NCBI RefSeq assembly: GCF_002127265.1
Contig: NZ_NFUU01000001.1
Span: 682,001-746,000 of the forward strand
Source of the DNA: Hydrogenophaga sp. IBVHS1
GTDB taxonomy: Bacteria; Pseudomonadota; Gammaproteobacteria; Burkholderiales; Burkholderiaceae_C
Direction: 5' to 3'
Length of the DNA stretch: 64,000 bases
Both the position numbers and the translations under genes were made by a program. Below, piece after piece: positions 56,236 through 64,000 of the stretch (positions are counted from its first letter, which is position 1; every line of letters starts with the position of its first letter). Below the pieces are notes generated by a model. That model had not been told where the DNA came from, searched no databases, and worked only from the letters and a program-made list of their open reading frames with translations.

Positions 56236-57030
56236 TCAGGTGGCACGCGCCACGTCAAGGCGCGTCGCGAGCTGCAGTTCAAACGCCTGACTGGTTGCCA
56301 CGTGGTCCCATTGCTCGACCACGCAGACACCCTGATCGGCCGACCAGCGCAACACGTTCACCGAGTTGGGCACGTCCCGCCGCACACGGCTCGACACGGC
56401 GGTGCCCGCCTGCACCGCCCACATGCGCCGCGCCAGACCGGGCAACGCCAGCACATAGGGCAGGTGGATGTGTCCGCCCAGGACGATGTCGGCACCCGCT
56501 GCCGCCCAGGCCTGTTGCGCCGCCGTGTGGCCAATGAGGCGATCGGGTTCATCCTGCGGCCGCATCACTTCAATGGGCTGGTGCACCACCACCACGCGCA
56601 GTTGATCGGTACGGGCATTCTTCAACCGCTCTGCCACGCGCTGCACCTGGGTCGATGAGACCTCGCCGTTCTTGTGGCGCAGCGCGCGCGTGGTGTTCAC
56701 CGCCAGCACCAGCAGATCTCGGGATTCGAATTCAGGTTCGAGTTGCCCACCAAAGGACGCCTGGTGGTTCGCATACGGGTGCGCCAGCCGCGCCCACAGG
56801 TTCATCAATGGAATGTCGTGGTTGCCGGGCACCGCCAGCAACGGCGCGTCGATGCGGCTCACAAAAGCTTTTGCCGCCTCGAACTGTGCGGCGCGTGCGC
56901 GCTGGGTGATGTCGCCCGAGAGCACCAACAGATCCGGTTTCAGTTGCGAGGCCAGACGCGCGAGGGCTTCCACCACCTTGGGCACCTCGGTGCCGAAATG
57001 CGGATCGGAGATCTGCAGGGCGACGCTCAA
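56236..57030 (-). CDS. Calcineurin-like metallophosphoesterase
   Basis: 264 residues. Metal-binding motifs in order: QISDPHFG (D-x-H), LVLSGDITQRA (GD), AVPGNHDIP (GNHD), VVVHQP and LGGHIHLPY (GH-x-H). The layout resembles CpdA/3',5'-cyclic nucleotide phosphodiesterase-like enzymes; the substrate cannot be assigned. It overlaps the upstream lipid kinase gene as ATGA, so both are cotranscribed. Confidence 0.9.
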   Translation of the reverse strand: MSVALQISDPHFGTEVPKVVEALARLASQLKPDLLVLSGDITQRARAAQFEAAKAFVSRIDAPLLAVPGNHDIPLMNLWARLAHPYANHQASFGGQLEPEFESRDLLVLAVNTTRALRHKNGEVSSTQVQRVAERLKNARTDQLRVVVVHQPIEVMRPQDEPDRLIGHTAAQQAWAAAGADIVLGGHIHLPYVLALPGLARRMWAVQAGTAVSSRVRRDVPNSVNVLRWSADQGVCVVEQWDHVATSQAFELQLATRLDVARAT

Positions 57031-57995
57031 GCCGCGTCCTTCGCGGTGGTGTCCCGCTTCAGCAGGTACAGCGGTTCGGGCATCACGCGAAACCGCAGCG
57101 GCGGCGCCATGCGCGCCACCTCGCCGTCGAACGCCACCTTCATGCGGCGCAGTCGCATCACGCTCGGCGGTTTCACCACCATGTGCTCGAACTCGAAATG
57201 CTCGATCCCCTCGGCCTCGCCGAGCGAACCCAGGGCGCCGCTCAGCATCAGCCGCAGCATGCCCAGCGTGCCAATGGGCTTGAGCACCACAGCCGTCACG
57301 CGGCCGCTGTCCGGCTTTGCTGCGCCAGTTTTCTGCTCTGCCACCCCAACCTGTTCCAGCTGCAGCCGGTTGTTGCCCACGAACAGCGTGAGCGTGCGCA
57401 ATTCGCGCTTGATGCCGTCGAGCTCGATGCTCAGCTTCAGGCGGTTCGGTGTCCGCATCAAGGTGGCAAAGGCCGCGCCCAGGGCCACCAGCCGGTTGCG
57501 CCCGAAGCGCGACTTCCAGGCCTCCCGGTCTTCCAGCAGTTGCGGGTACAGGCCCACACTGGCATTGACGAGAAACACCTGTTCGTTGATGGCAGCGACC
57601 TGCACCGGCACGGGCCGTGCGGCCAGCAGCTGCGCGGTGGCTTCGGCCACGTCGAGTGGCAGGCCGTGCGTGCGAGCAAAGTAGTTGAAGGTGCCGCGCG
57701 GGATCACGCCCATGGCGCAGCCCGATGCATGCGCGGCTTGCGACACCGCGTTGATGGTGCCATCACCGCCCACGGCCACGATGGCCGAACGCTCCGCCAG
57801 CGCCTGCCTGGCCGCCCTGGCCGCGACTTGTGGCAGTTCGCCGGGCTCGCAATAGTTCAGTTCGCCGGCCCGGCCAGCCGCCTGCAGTGTGGATTCGATC
57901 GCTGCGCGGGTGCCGTCGCCGTCCTGGCTGCCGGACCGGCCGTTGAGAATGAAGCGCAGTGTGGCGGTGGGATCAAGGTCGGGTGGGGTAGCCAT
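57027..57995 (-). CDS. Diacylglycerol/lipid kinase family protein
   Basis: 322 residues. ATP-binding motif FILNGRSGSQDG at 14-25, catalytic GGDGTINAV (about 77) and PRGTFNYFARTHGLP, matching DgkB/YegS-type lipid kinases. The C-terminal part (DGEVARMAPPLRFRV) carries the conserved Asp-Gly-Glu. It phosphorylates diacylglycerol or a related lipid. It precedes the metallophosphoesterase in the same run. Confidence 0.92.
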   Translation of the reverse strand: MATPPDLDPTATLRFILNGRSGSQDGDGTRAAIESTLQAAGRAGELNYCEPGELPQVAARAARQALAERSAIVAVGGDGTINAVSQAAHASGCAMGVIPRGTFNYFARTHGLPLDVAEATAQLLAARPVPVQVAAINEQVFLVNASVGLYPQLLEDREAWKSRFGRNRLVALGAAFATLMRTPNRLKLSIELDGIKRELRTLTLFVGNNRLQLEQVGVAEQKTGAAKPDSGRVTAVVLKPIGTLGMLRLMLSGALGSLGEAEGIEHFEFEHMVVKPPSVMRLRRMKVAFDGEVARMAPPLRFRVMPEPLYLLKRDTTAKDAA

Positions 57996-58025
57996 TCGGG
58001 CCAGTTTAGCCCGCGCTGTTCAGGC

Positions 58026-61000
58026 CTAGGGTTCGCGGGGACACCCGCTGCCTGGGCTGCCGTCGAGGTGGGCCAGCAGCACCGGCCCCATCGAGCGCAG
58101 GATCTGCACCGGCAGGCCCGAGGTGAACCGGTACTTCGCCGCGTCGGGCCCCACCACGTAGGCGGTGATGCTGCCGAAGTGCCGGGGACCAAGGTAGAAC
58201 ACGAAGGTGGCGGTGCGGTTCATGGCCTGGCCGCTGCGTCCCTTGATCACCACGCGGTTGTCACCGGTGCCGGTCTTGCCCCCCGGCGACAGGTCTTCCC
58301 CGGTTTTGCTCTGGAAGCTGCCGGCCAGCCGCCGCGCTGTGCCGGCCTCCACGACCTCCGACAAAGCCTTCTTCAGCGCCTGCGCCACCTCCGGCGCCAT
58401 CACGCGTTCGCCTTCGGCGGGCGTCGGGCGCAGCTCGGTTTCCCAAGGCGTGCCTTGCGCGAACTTCACGTCGGCAATGCGGTGCGTGGGTCGGCGCACG
58501 CCGCCGTTGACGATGATGCCCATCAGTTCGGCCAGCGCTGCGGGCCGGTCGCCCGAACTGCCGAGCGAGGTGGCCAGCGAGGGCACCAGGTGACCGAAGG
58601 GGTAACCCAGGCGGGTCCAGCGGCGGTGGATTTCCAGGAAGGCCTCTACCTCCAGGATGGTGTAGATGCGGGTGTCCTGTGCGTCCTTGGCGCGCGTGCG
58701 GAACAGCCAGCGGTAGACCGCCTGGCGTTCGGCGGCGCTGGCCGCAATGGCTTCGCCCAGTGTGGCCTGGGGATGCTTCAGCCGGTAGGCCACCAGCCAG
58801 AGTTCGAGCGGGTGCACGCGGGCCACATAGCCGCGGTCCGGCAGGTCGAAGGCCTCGAGCGCAAAGCGCTCGTGCAGGCTGACCAGGCGTTCGGCTTCCG
58901 GTGTCCTGTCTCCCAGCCGCGTGGCCAGGAAGACACCCAGCGCTTCGGGCGAGGCCTCGGGCTCCAGGTAGCGGAACACGGCGCTCAACCGATCGGCATT
59001 GGGGGTCAATCCATCGAGCAGCATCGCGCGCAGTTCCTGCGGCGTCTGGTTGTCGGTTTTGCGCCAGAAGCGGCGCAGGAAGGCCTGGCCCTCGCGGTCG
59101 GCGAAGAGCGCCAGGTAGGCCTCTCGGCGCGGATCGAGTTCGTCTTCCAGCAGCTTCGCCGTGCTGCCGGGCACCTGGTACATGGTGTGGCGCACCACCT
59201 CGCGCATGAGGCGCACGAAGGGCAGGTTGATGGACGCCTGCATGGATTCACGCAGGGTCGGGTTGCGGGCGTCGTCGGAGCGGTTGAAGTTGTGGAAGCT
59301 GTGCAGCCCACCACCGGTGAAGAACTGCTCGCCGGGATCGGCGGAGAAACGCCGATCCATGGCGGCTTCCAGCATCGCGGGGAGGCTGGTGTCGCTCTGG
59401 CCGCTCAGATGGTCCACCGCCCAGCGGGTCAGCGTGTCCTGCCGGCTCACTTCGGTGGCCCGCAGCGCAGCCGGCTCCAGGGTGGCGAGCCTGGCGTGCA
59501 GTTCGGACACCAGTTCGAGGTAGGTGGCGAGCACGCGAAGTTTGGCGGTGGAGCCCAGCTCGAGCTTGCTGCCTTCGTTGATGTCCAGCGGCTGCTGCGT
59601 GGTGTCGGTCTGCACCCGCACCAGGTTGCCCTGCGGCGTGCTCTCCAGCAGGGTGAAGCTGTAACGCACCTCCGTGAGCGTGGCCGGCTGAAGCAGGCGC
59701 TCGCCCATGAGCTGTTGCGAGCTGGCGAAGTCCGGCTCGTTCAGTCGGCCCAGGTAATCGCTCACGGCCTCCTGCAGCTTGCCGTTCAGGGTGGTGCTGG
59801 CCTCGGCGTCAAGCCGGTCCAGGCTGTACAGCGACGTGCCGAGCATACCCGCGAGCCGCGTGCGCACGGCGGTGGTGCCCTTGCTGGCGGTGGAGGGCAG
59901 CAGCGGAGGGTCCTTCTCCATGTCGCGGAACACCAGCGTCTGCCGCAGGGCAGCGTCGCGCCAGGCGTTGTCGATGATGCCGGCCGTGGCCAGCAGGCGC
60001 AGGTGGGAGTCGGTGCTTTGGTCCAGGTCCTTGCGGCCCTGGCCGAGGTAGTGGGAAGGGCGCCGGTGCGCAATCATCAGCGCCACCGCCTGTCGCAGCA
60101 CTTGCCCCTTCGCGTCGGCCTCGGCAGACGGGTCGGTGAGCAGACTTTGCGCTCGTTCGAAGTCGGTACCGAACCACACCCACAGGCCGTCCGCCAGACC
60201 GTGCACCTCGCCGTGGCGCGGCGCGGCAGAGAGCGGGACGGTGTTCATGTAGTCCAGCACCAGCTGGCGGCGCGCCGGCATGGTCTGCGTGCCCTGCTGG
60301 TAGGCCCGCACCGAGGCCGAGATCATCTGCCGCAGTTTTTCGCGCGCATCGTGGGTGATGCCACCGGGCGAATGGCGGTACTTTTCGATCTGCGTGGACA
60401 GCGTGCTGCCGCCGTGTGTGTCGATGTCGGGATCGATCTGGCTGCCCAGTTGCGAGATCACCGCGCGCGTGAAGCGCACCCAGTCCACCGCCGGGTTCAT
60501 TTCGGGGCGTTCGGCATCGAGCAGGTCGCGGTTCTCGATGAACAGCAGCGCCTGCACCACCACCGGCGGCAGGCTCTCGAAACGCTCGAAGCGCCGGTAG
60601 GGGTAGCGAAACGCGTGCAGCGGCTCACGGCTGCAATCGAGCACGGTCAGGCCGGTGTGGGTTTTTTCGGCGTACGGGGCGAACCAGCCGCGCGCCAGGT
60701 GGGCCTGCAGCGATTCGCTCTGGCGTGCTTGCCCGGTGATCTGGAAGCCACGCGCCCGAAGGCGCTCTGCGAAGCCCGGAATGGCCACATAGCCAAGCCT
60801 TTCGTCGAATGGCCCTTCGGTCGGGAAGCGGATCTGCTCTGCCGGCCCCGGCGCCACATGGTGACGCAGGCCGGCGGCGTAGCTGTTGAGCTCCCGGGCC
60901 TGCCAATAAGAGGTCTGCACTTCGTGCCAGATCAGCATGGCCAGCACCGCACTCACGGTGAACAGGATCAGCAGGGCCATGCGCTGGCGACGGCTCATGC

Positions 61001-61109
61001 GTCGGGGCGGCTGGTAGCCGGGCGGATCGCCCAGCCCGGCGGTATAGGGTTCCTCACCGAACCGCTGTTCGATCATCGGGGCTTCCCATGGATGCAAGAC
61101 ACCTGACAT
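58026..61109 (-). CDS. Divergent class A penicillin-binding protein (transglycosylase/transpeptidase)
   Basis: 1027 residues. One transmembrane helix (MALLILFTVSAVLAMLIW, about 44-61); glycosyltransferase-51 domain with ALLFIENRDLLD near 190 (the canonical E-D-x2-F-x2-H is altered) and GGSTLSTQIEK (usual GGSTITQQ); penicillin-binding domain with S-x2-K in LGSTAKL (about 525), S-x-N in SINLPF (about 650) and KTGT in GGKTGTGDN (about 965). All three transpeptidase motifs are intact. It likely builds or repairs cell wall under special conditions. An upstream start at MIEQRFGEE (12th codon) is also possible. Confidence 0.85.
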   Translation of the reverse strand: MSGVLHPWEAPMIEQRFGEEPYTAGLGDPPGYQPPRRMSRRQRMALLILFTVSAVLAMLIWHEVQTSYWQARELNSYAAGLRHHVAPGPAEQIRFPTEGPFDERLGYVAIPGFAERLRARGFQITGQARQSESLQAHLARGWFAPYAEKTHTGLTVLDCSREPLHAFRYPYRRFERFESLPPVVVQALLFIENRDLLDAERPEMNPAVDWVRFTRAVISQLGSQIDPDIDTHGGSTLSTQIEKYRHSPGGITHDAREKLRQMISASVRAYQQGTQTMPARRQLVLDYMNTVPLSAAPRHGEVHGLADGLWVWFGTDFERAQSLLTDPSAEADAKGQVLRQAVALMIAHRRPSHYLGQGRKDLDQSTDSHLRLLATAGIIDNAWRDAALRQTLVFRDMEKDPPLLPSTASKGTTAVRTRLAGMLGTSLYSLDRLDAEASTTLNGKLQEAVSDYLGRLNEPDFASSQQLMGERLLQPATLTEVRYSFTLLESTPQGNLVRVQTDTTQQPLDINEGSKLELGSTAKLRVLATYLELVSELHARLATLEPAALRATEVSRQDTLTRWAVDHLSGQSDTSLPAMLEAAMDRRFSADPGEQFFTGGGLHSFHNFNRSDDARNPTLRESMQASINLPFVRLMREVVRHTMYQVPGSTAKLLEDELDPRREAYLALFADREGQAFLRRFWRKTDNQTPQELRAMLLDGLTPNADRLSAVFRYLEPEASPEALGVFLATRLGDRTPEAERLVSLHERFALEAFDLPDRGYVARVHPLELWLVAYRLKHPQATLGEAIAASAAERQAVYRWLFRTRAKDAQDTRIYTILEVEAFLEIHRRWTRLGYPFGHLVPSLATSLGSSGDRPAALAELMGIIVNGGVRRPTHRIADVKFAQGTPWETELRPTPAEGERVMAPEVAQALKKALSEVVEAGTARRLAGSFQSKTGEDLSPGGKTGTGDNRVVIKGRSGQAMNRTATFVFYLGPRHFGSITAYVVGPDAAKYRFTSGLPVQILRSMGPVLLAHLDGSPGSGCPREP

Positions 61110-61226
61110 GTTCCTTCTGTGGGCGTCTGTCGCCTGCCTGCATTGTCAGGGTTCTCCGCGCACGCCCTCACGCGCGCGGGACGGGCGGTGCAGTCCCTCC
61201 GACCGGCACGAAGCGAATGTGATCGC

Positions 61227-61252
61227 TGTCACAAAATGGCGGCTGAAACGTC
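61227..61252 (+). promoter_or_regulatory. ECF41-type promoter of the sigma factor gene
   Basis: TGTCACA (61227-61233), 15 bp, CGTC (61249-61252). This matches the ECF41 promoter pattern. The -10 lies 2-8 bp before the two candidate ATGs (61255, 61261), so the transcript would be leaderless or nearly so. Confidence 0.75.
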
Positions 61253-61254
61253 TG

Positions 61255-62160
61255 ATGAACATGCCGACCGACACCTTCAACCGATTGCGCCCGCGACTGC
61301 AGGGCATGGCCTACCGCATGCTCGGCACGTCCGCCGAAGCCGAGGAGGTGGTGCAGGACGCCTGGCTGCGCTGGCACGAGAACCGCCCGACGGACATCGA
61401 CAACGCCGAGGCCTGGCTGGTCACCGTCACCACGCGACTGGCGATCGACCGGCTTCGAAGCGCCAAAGTGCAGCGCGAGCACTACATCGGCACCTGGCTG
61501 CCCGAGCCGCTGATGGCGGAATCGCCGGTTACACCGGAACAATTGGTCGAACGCGCCGACGACGTCTCGGTGGCGTTGCTGGTCCTGCTCGAACGCCTGG
61601 CGCCCGAGGCGCGCGCGGCCTTCCTGCTGCGCGAGGTGTTCGACGCCGATTACGGCGAGGTGGCTCAGGCCCTGGGCAAGACGGAAAGCGCCTGCCGCCA
61701 GATCGTGCACCGCGCCCGCGAGCAGTTGAAGGACGAGCGACCGCGCCACACCGTCTCGCGCGAGGACCAGCTCCGGTTGCTGCGCGGGTTCGCTGAAGCG
61801 GCTTCCAGCGGGCGTTTCGACGACCTCAAGAACCTGCTGGCCGAAGACGCCCAACTGGTGGGCGACGGCGGCGGCAAAGTGCCCAGCTTCGGCGTGCCCA
61901 TCGTGGGCGACCGTCGGATCGCTCAACTCTTTTACGCCACCCACCGACGATTCGGTGACGCCGTGCGCTTCGAGGTCGTGGTGCTCAACGGGCAGTGGGG
62001 CTTGCTGCGCTTCGTCAATGGCGCGCTGGAATCGGCACAGTCGTTCGTGACGGACGGCCAACGCATCCTTCGCCTGCACGTGCAGCGCAACCCCGACAAG
62101 CTCGCGCGCATCGCCACCGCACTCGGTCGCGAAGGGTCTGTCACAAAGCCGCCGACCTGA
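61255..62160 (+). CDS. ECF41-group RNA polymerase sigma factor with fused SnoaL-like domain
   Basis: 301 residues. Sigma region 2 (MAYRMLGTSAEAEEVVQDAWLRW) and region 4 (LEREVFDADYGEVAQALGKTESACRQIVHRAREQL-type pattern), then a C-terminal SnoaL-like domain with the three ECF41 hallmarks WLPEP (linker, about 82), DGGGK (about 204) and NPDK (about 281). In ECF41 the tail controls the factor without a separate anti-sigma. The following genes are a carboxymuconolactone decarboxylase and an epimerase, the known ECF41 partners. ATG 61255 or 61261; an open frame to 61108 is not sigma-like. Confidence 0.93.
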   Translation: MNMPTDTFNRLRPRLQGMAYRMLGTSAEAEEVVQDAWLRWHENRPTDIDNAEAWLVTVTTRLAIDRLRSAKVQREHYIGTWLPEPLMAESPVTPEQLVERADDVSVALLVLLERLAPEARAAFLLREVFDADYGEVAQALGKTESACRQIVHRAREQLKDERPRHTVSREDQLRLLRGFAEAASSGRFDDLKNLLAEDAQLVGDGGGKVPSFGVPIVGDRRIAQLFYATHRRFGDAVRFEVVVLNGQWGLLRFVNGALESAQSFVTDGQRILRLHVQRNPDKLARIATALGREGSVTKPPT

Positions 62161-62165
62161 CCGTC
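62139..62165 (+). promoter_or_regulatory. ECF41-type promoter of the carboxymuconolactone decarboxylase gene
   Basis: TGTCACA (62139-62145), 16 bp, CGTC (62162-62165), inside the last codons of the sigma factor gene and 38 bp before the next start. Together with the copy at 61227 it shows the sigma factor probably controls both itself and this operon. Confidence 0.8.
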
Positions 62166-62203
62166 TTGTGAGGTGTATCCCAACCACCTCATCAAGGCGA
62201 ATC

Positions 62204-62662
62204 ATGAAAACCGCAAGACTTCCCTGGACCGACATCGCACCCAAGACTTTCCAGGCCATGGTGGCCGTGGGCGCCACCACCGCAGGCTCCACGCTGGGCG
62301 TACCGCTCATGGACCTGGTGAAAACGCGCGTTTCGCAGCTCAATGGCTGCGCGTTCTGCGTCGACATGCACGTGCGCGACCTGCGCAAGCACGTTGAAAC
62401 CTGGCAGCGCATCAACAGCCTCGTCACCTGGCGCGAGGCGGACCTCTACAGCCCGCGCGAGCGCGCTGCGCTGGACTGGGCGGAGTCCCTGACCCGGCTG
62501 GTGGAACACCACGGAAGCCGCGACACCGAGTTCGCCGCACTCCAGGCGCAGTTCAGCGACCAGGAGATCGTCGAGCTGTGCTGGACCATCGCGCAGATCA
62601 GTGCCTGGAACCGCGTGTGCGTGGGCCTCCGCGCGCCGGTGCCCGAAAAAGACATCGCCTGA
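62204..62662 (+). CDS. Carboxymuconolactone decarboxylase/AhpD-family protein
   Basis: 152 residues. AhpD-type motif NGCAFCVDMHVRD (C-x2-C-x3-H, about 49-57) with a helical layout around it. Family members are peroxidase-like or decarboxylases; in ECF41 loci they are the main target gene. ATG 62204 is preceded by AAGGCG. It starts the operon driven by the ECF41 promoter at 62139. Confidence 0.92.
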   Translation: MKTARLPWTDIAPKTFQAMVAVGATTAGSTLGVPLMDLVKTRVSQLNGCAFCVDMHVRDLRKHVETWQRINSLVTWREADLYSPRERAALDWAESLTRLVEHHGSRDTEFAALQAQFSDQEIVELCWTIAQISAWNRVCVGLRAPVPEKDIA

Positions 62663-62685
62663 AACCACTCACACAAGGAGATCCC

Positions 62686-63423
62686 ATGAACATCGTGATC
62701 ATCGGAGGCACCGGCCTCATCGGAAAACAGCTCACCCGCCTGCTCGAACAGGCGGGACACGCCGTCACCCCTGCCTCGCCTTCCAGCGGCGTCAACGCCG
62801 TCACCGGTGAAGGGCTGGACGCAGCCCTGGCGGGCGCGCAGGTGGTGGTGGACGTGACCAATTCGCCTTCGTTCGAGGACGAGGCCGTGATGCACTTTTT
62901 CCGCTCGTCCACCCGCCACCTGCTGGAGGCCAGCGCGCGCGCTGGCGTGCAGCACTACGTGGCGCTGTCGGTGGTGGGCTCGGAGCGTGTGCCCGACAGC
63001 GGTTACTTCCGAGCCAAGGTCGCGCAGGAAGCATTGATCCGCGCGGGTGGCGTGCCTTTCACCATCCTGCGCGCCACGCAGTTCCACGAGTTCCTGATGC
63101 CGATCGCCCAGGTGAACACCGAAGGGGAGACCGTGCGCCTGCCCTCGGCACCGTTGCAGCCCATTGCTTCGGCCGATGTGGCGGCTGCGCTGGCGGACGT
63201 TGCCGTGCAGGCGCCTGCCAACGGCATGCTGGAAGTGGGCGGGCCGGAGGCGGTGCCGCTCGACGCCCTCATCCGGCGGGTTTTCCAGGCCCGGCAAGAT
63301 GCGCGCGAAGTCGTCACGGATGACCAGGCGCGCTACTTCGGTTCCCGCATTGGCAAAGACACGCTGATTCCCGGGCCCGGCGCGCGCCTGGGAGCGATCA
63401 CGGTGGCGCAATGGCTCGGCTAG
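62686..63423 (+). CDS. NAD(P)-binding NmrA-like epimerase/oxidoreductase
   Basis: 245 residues of the atypical short-chain dehydrogenase type. NAD(P) motif MNIVIIGGTGLIGKQLTRLL at the very start, VVVDVTNSPSF near 50, a YFRAKVAQE motif near 105 and PFTILRATQFHEF near 120, matching NmrA/SDR-like proteins. It follows the decarboxylase by 23 bp with AAGGAG, the normal third member of ECF41 loci. Substrate unknown. Confidence 0.9.
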   Translation: MNIVIIGGTGLIGKQLTRLLEQAGHAVTPASPSSGVNAVTGEGLDAALAGAQVVVDVTNSPSFEDEAVMHFFRSSTRHLLEASARAGVQHYVALSVVGSERVPDSGYFRAKVAQEALIRAGGVPFTILRATQFHEFLMPIAQVNTEGETVRLPSAPLQPIASADVAAALADVAVQAPANGMLEVGGPEAVPLDALIRRVFQARQDAREVVTDDQARYFGSRIGKDTLIPGPGARLGAITVAQWLG

Positions 63424-63430
63424 CGCGAGA

Positions 63431-63829
63431 ATGCGCGCCATGCGCACGCCACACCACCTCTGCCTGATCGTCCTTGCCTGTCTTCTTGCCCCACCGGTCT
63501 GGAGCCAGGCCACGCTGGATGGCAACTGGCGCGCCACCTTCGCCACCGAGGGTGCAGAAGGTCGCGAGGCCATGGTGGAGCTGAAGGGTGGCACCGGCAC
63601 CTGGACCACCTACGCCCGCAGCGACAAGGACAAGCGCGACGCCTGTGTGGGCCGGCCGCTGCCGCTGTCCATCACCGGTGACCCTGCCGCCAGGCTGGAC
63701 CTGAAGCTGGATGCTTCGAGCGCTGTTGCCGGCTGCCGCGACCGCAAGGCCACGCTGCAACGCACCGACGACAAAACGCTCGAAGGCACCTTCGACAACG
63801 GGCGCACGATCAAGCTCGTGCGGCAGTAG
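63431..63829 (+). CDS. Hypothetical secreted protein
   Basis: 132 residues with a Sec signal peptide (about 1-26, HHLCLIVLACLLAPPVWSQ). The mature part is small and beta-rich (LDGNWRATFATEGAEGREAMVEL, KTLEGTFDNGRTIKLVRQ), like small lipocalin-like or DUF proteins, with two cysteines that may pair. I do not recognise a family. It begins 7 bp after the epimerase gene and may be part of the same transcript. Two ATGs, 63431 and 63440, are possible. Confidence 0.65.
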   Translation: MRAMRTPHHLCLIVLACLLAPPVWSQATLDGNWRATFATEGAEGREAMVELKGGTGTWTTYARSDKDKRDACVGRPLPLSITGDPAARLDLKLDASSAVAGCRDRKATLQRTDDKTLEGTFDNGRTIKLVRQ

Positions 63830-63838
63830 CCGCAGCGT

Positions 63839-64000
63839 TCAATAGTGCGGCGGCAGCTCGTCGCGCGGATCGCGGGGGGCCACGGAAGCGCCACTTTCTC
63901 CGCGCTGGCGCAGGCGGCTCACCTCGCGCAGCAGCAATTCGATCTGATCCTGCTGGCGCGCGACCTGCTGGTTGAGGGTGTCGAGCAGGTCCTCGGCGTA
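63839..64000 (-). CDS. slyX: SlyX family protein, C-terminal part (runs off the right edge)
   Basis: The minus strand encodes 53 residues ending ELPPHY: YAEDLLDTLNQQVARQQDQ then a coiled-coil segment with REVSRLRQR and the closing PPHY. This is the SlyX pattern, a small coiled-coil protein of unknown role. The 5' end is outside the window. It converges on the secreted protein gene. Confidence 0.88.
   Translation of the reverse strand, partial: YAEDLLDTLNQQVARQQDQIELLLREVSRLRQRGESGASVAPRDPRDELPPHY

Noticed and set aside
57183-61106. Open frame of 1307 codons on the plus strand
   Set aside because: It runs opposite the lipid kinase and PBP genes, which have clear motifs. Its His/Gln/Arg-rich composition is that of antisense frames in GC-rich DNA.

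Overview
The window is high-GC chromosomal DNA (about 63% in the core row I counted) with densely packed genes and Burkholderiales-style content: Bug/Tct tricarboxylate transport with a TctDE two-component system, CioAB-type quinol oxidase, XdhAB, BmpA-type purine transport and several AraC regulators. It fits a Comamonadaceae bacterium, possibly Hydrogenophaga-like. That placement is inference from gene content. I saw no rRNA, tRNA, CRISPR array, integrase or intact transposase.

1-10.5 kb: a GAF-domain protein running off the edge, a large-subunit catalase (katE), AraC regulators, an EamA exporter, and a cytosolic protein with the RdhA (reductive dehalogenase) core and two 4Fe-4S motifs. It is followed by a decayed patch between two 51-bp near-identical repeats, holding a heme-oxygenase-like protein and a broken MFS transporter. 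10.5-16.8 kb: tctD-tctE-tctC-tctB-tctA, all on the minus strand, plus a MetE-core protein.

16.8-25.3 kb: a lower-GC insert with two genes. One encodes a 2209-residue protein with a transglutaminase-like Cys/His/Glu domain, DUF4011, a split SF1 helicase, a Vsr-like nuclease and DUF3320. The other encodes a PD-(D/E)XK protein like the HsdR N-terminus. This is the best candidate for a little-described defence system. An 11-bp direct repeat lies on either side.

25.3-41.4 kb: a purine uptake and catabolism locus. It has xdhAB diverging from a LysR gene, a nucleoside/purine ABC importer with two BmpA-type binding proteins, a Rieske oxygenase like the N-demethylase NdmA, adenine deaminase and guanine deaminase. 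A Fic gene with its own inverted repeats sits inside it. Adenine and guanine would be deaminated to hypoxanthine and xanthine and oxidised by XdhAB.

41.4-64 kb: housekeeping and stress genes. These include gbsR-cioA-cioB, dcd, a fatty-acid desaturase behind an FNR-like palindrome, ypfJ, rhlE, apaH and a CNNM transporter. A Cas4-like/XPD helicase fusion and an MmcB-like nuclease diverge from a LexA-type box. Further on are an Rrf2/thioredoxin-reductase-like pair, a lipid kinase, a divergent class A penicillin-binding protein, a textbook ECF41 sigma factor with two matching promoters in front of a carboxymuconolactone decarboxylase and an epimerase, and the end of slyX.
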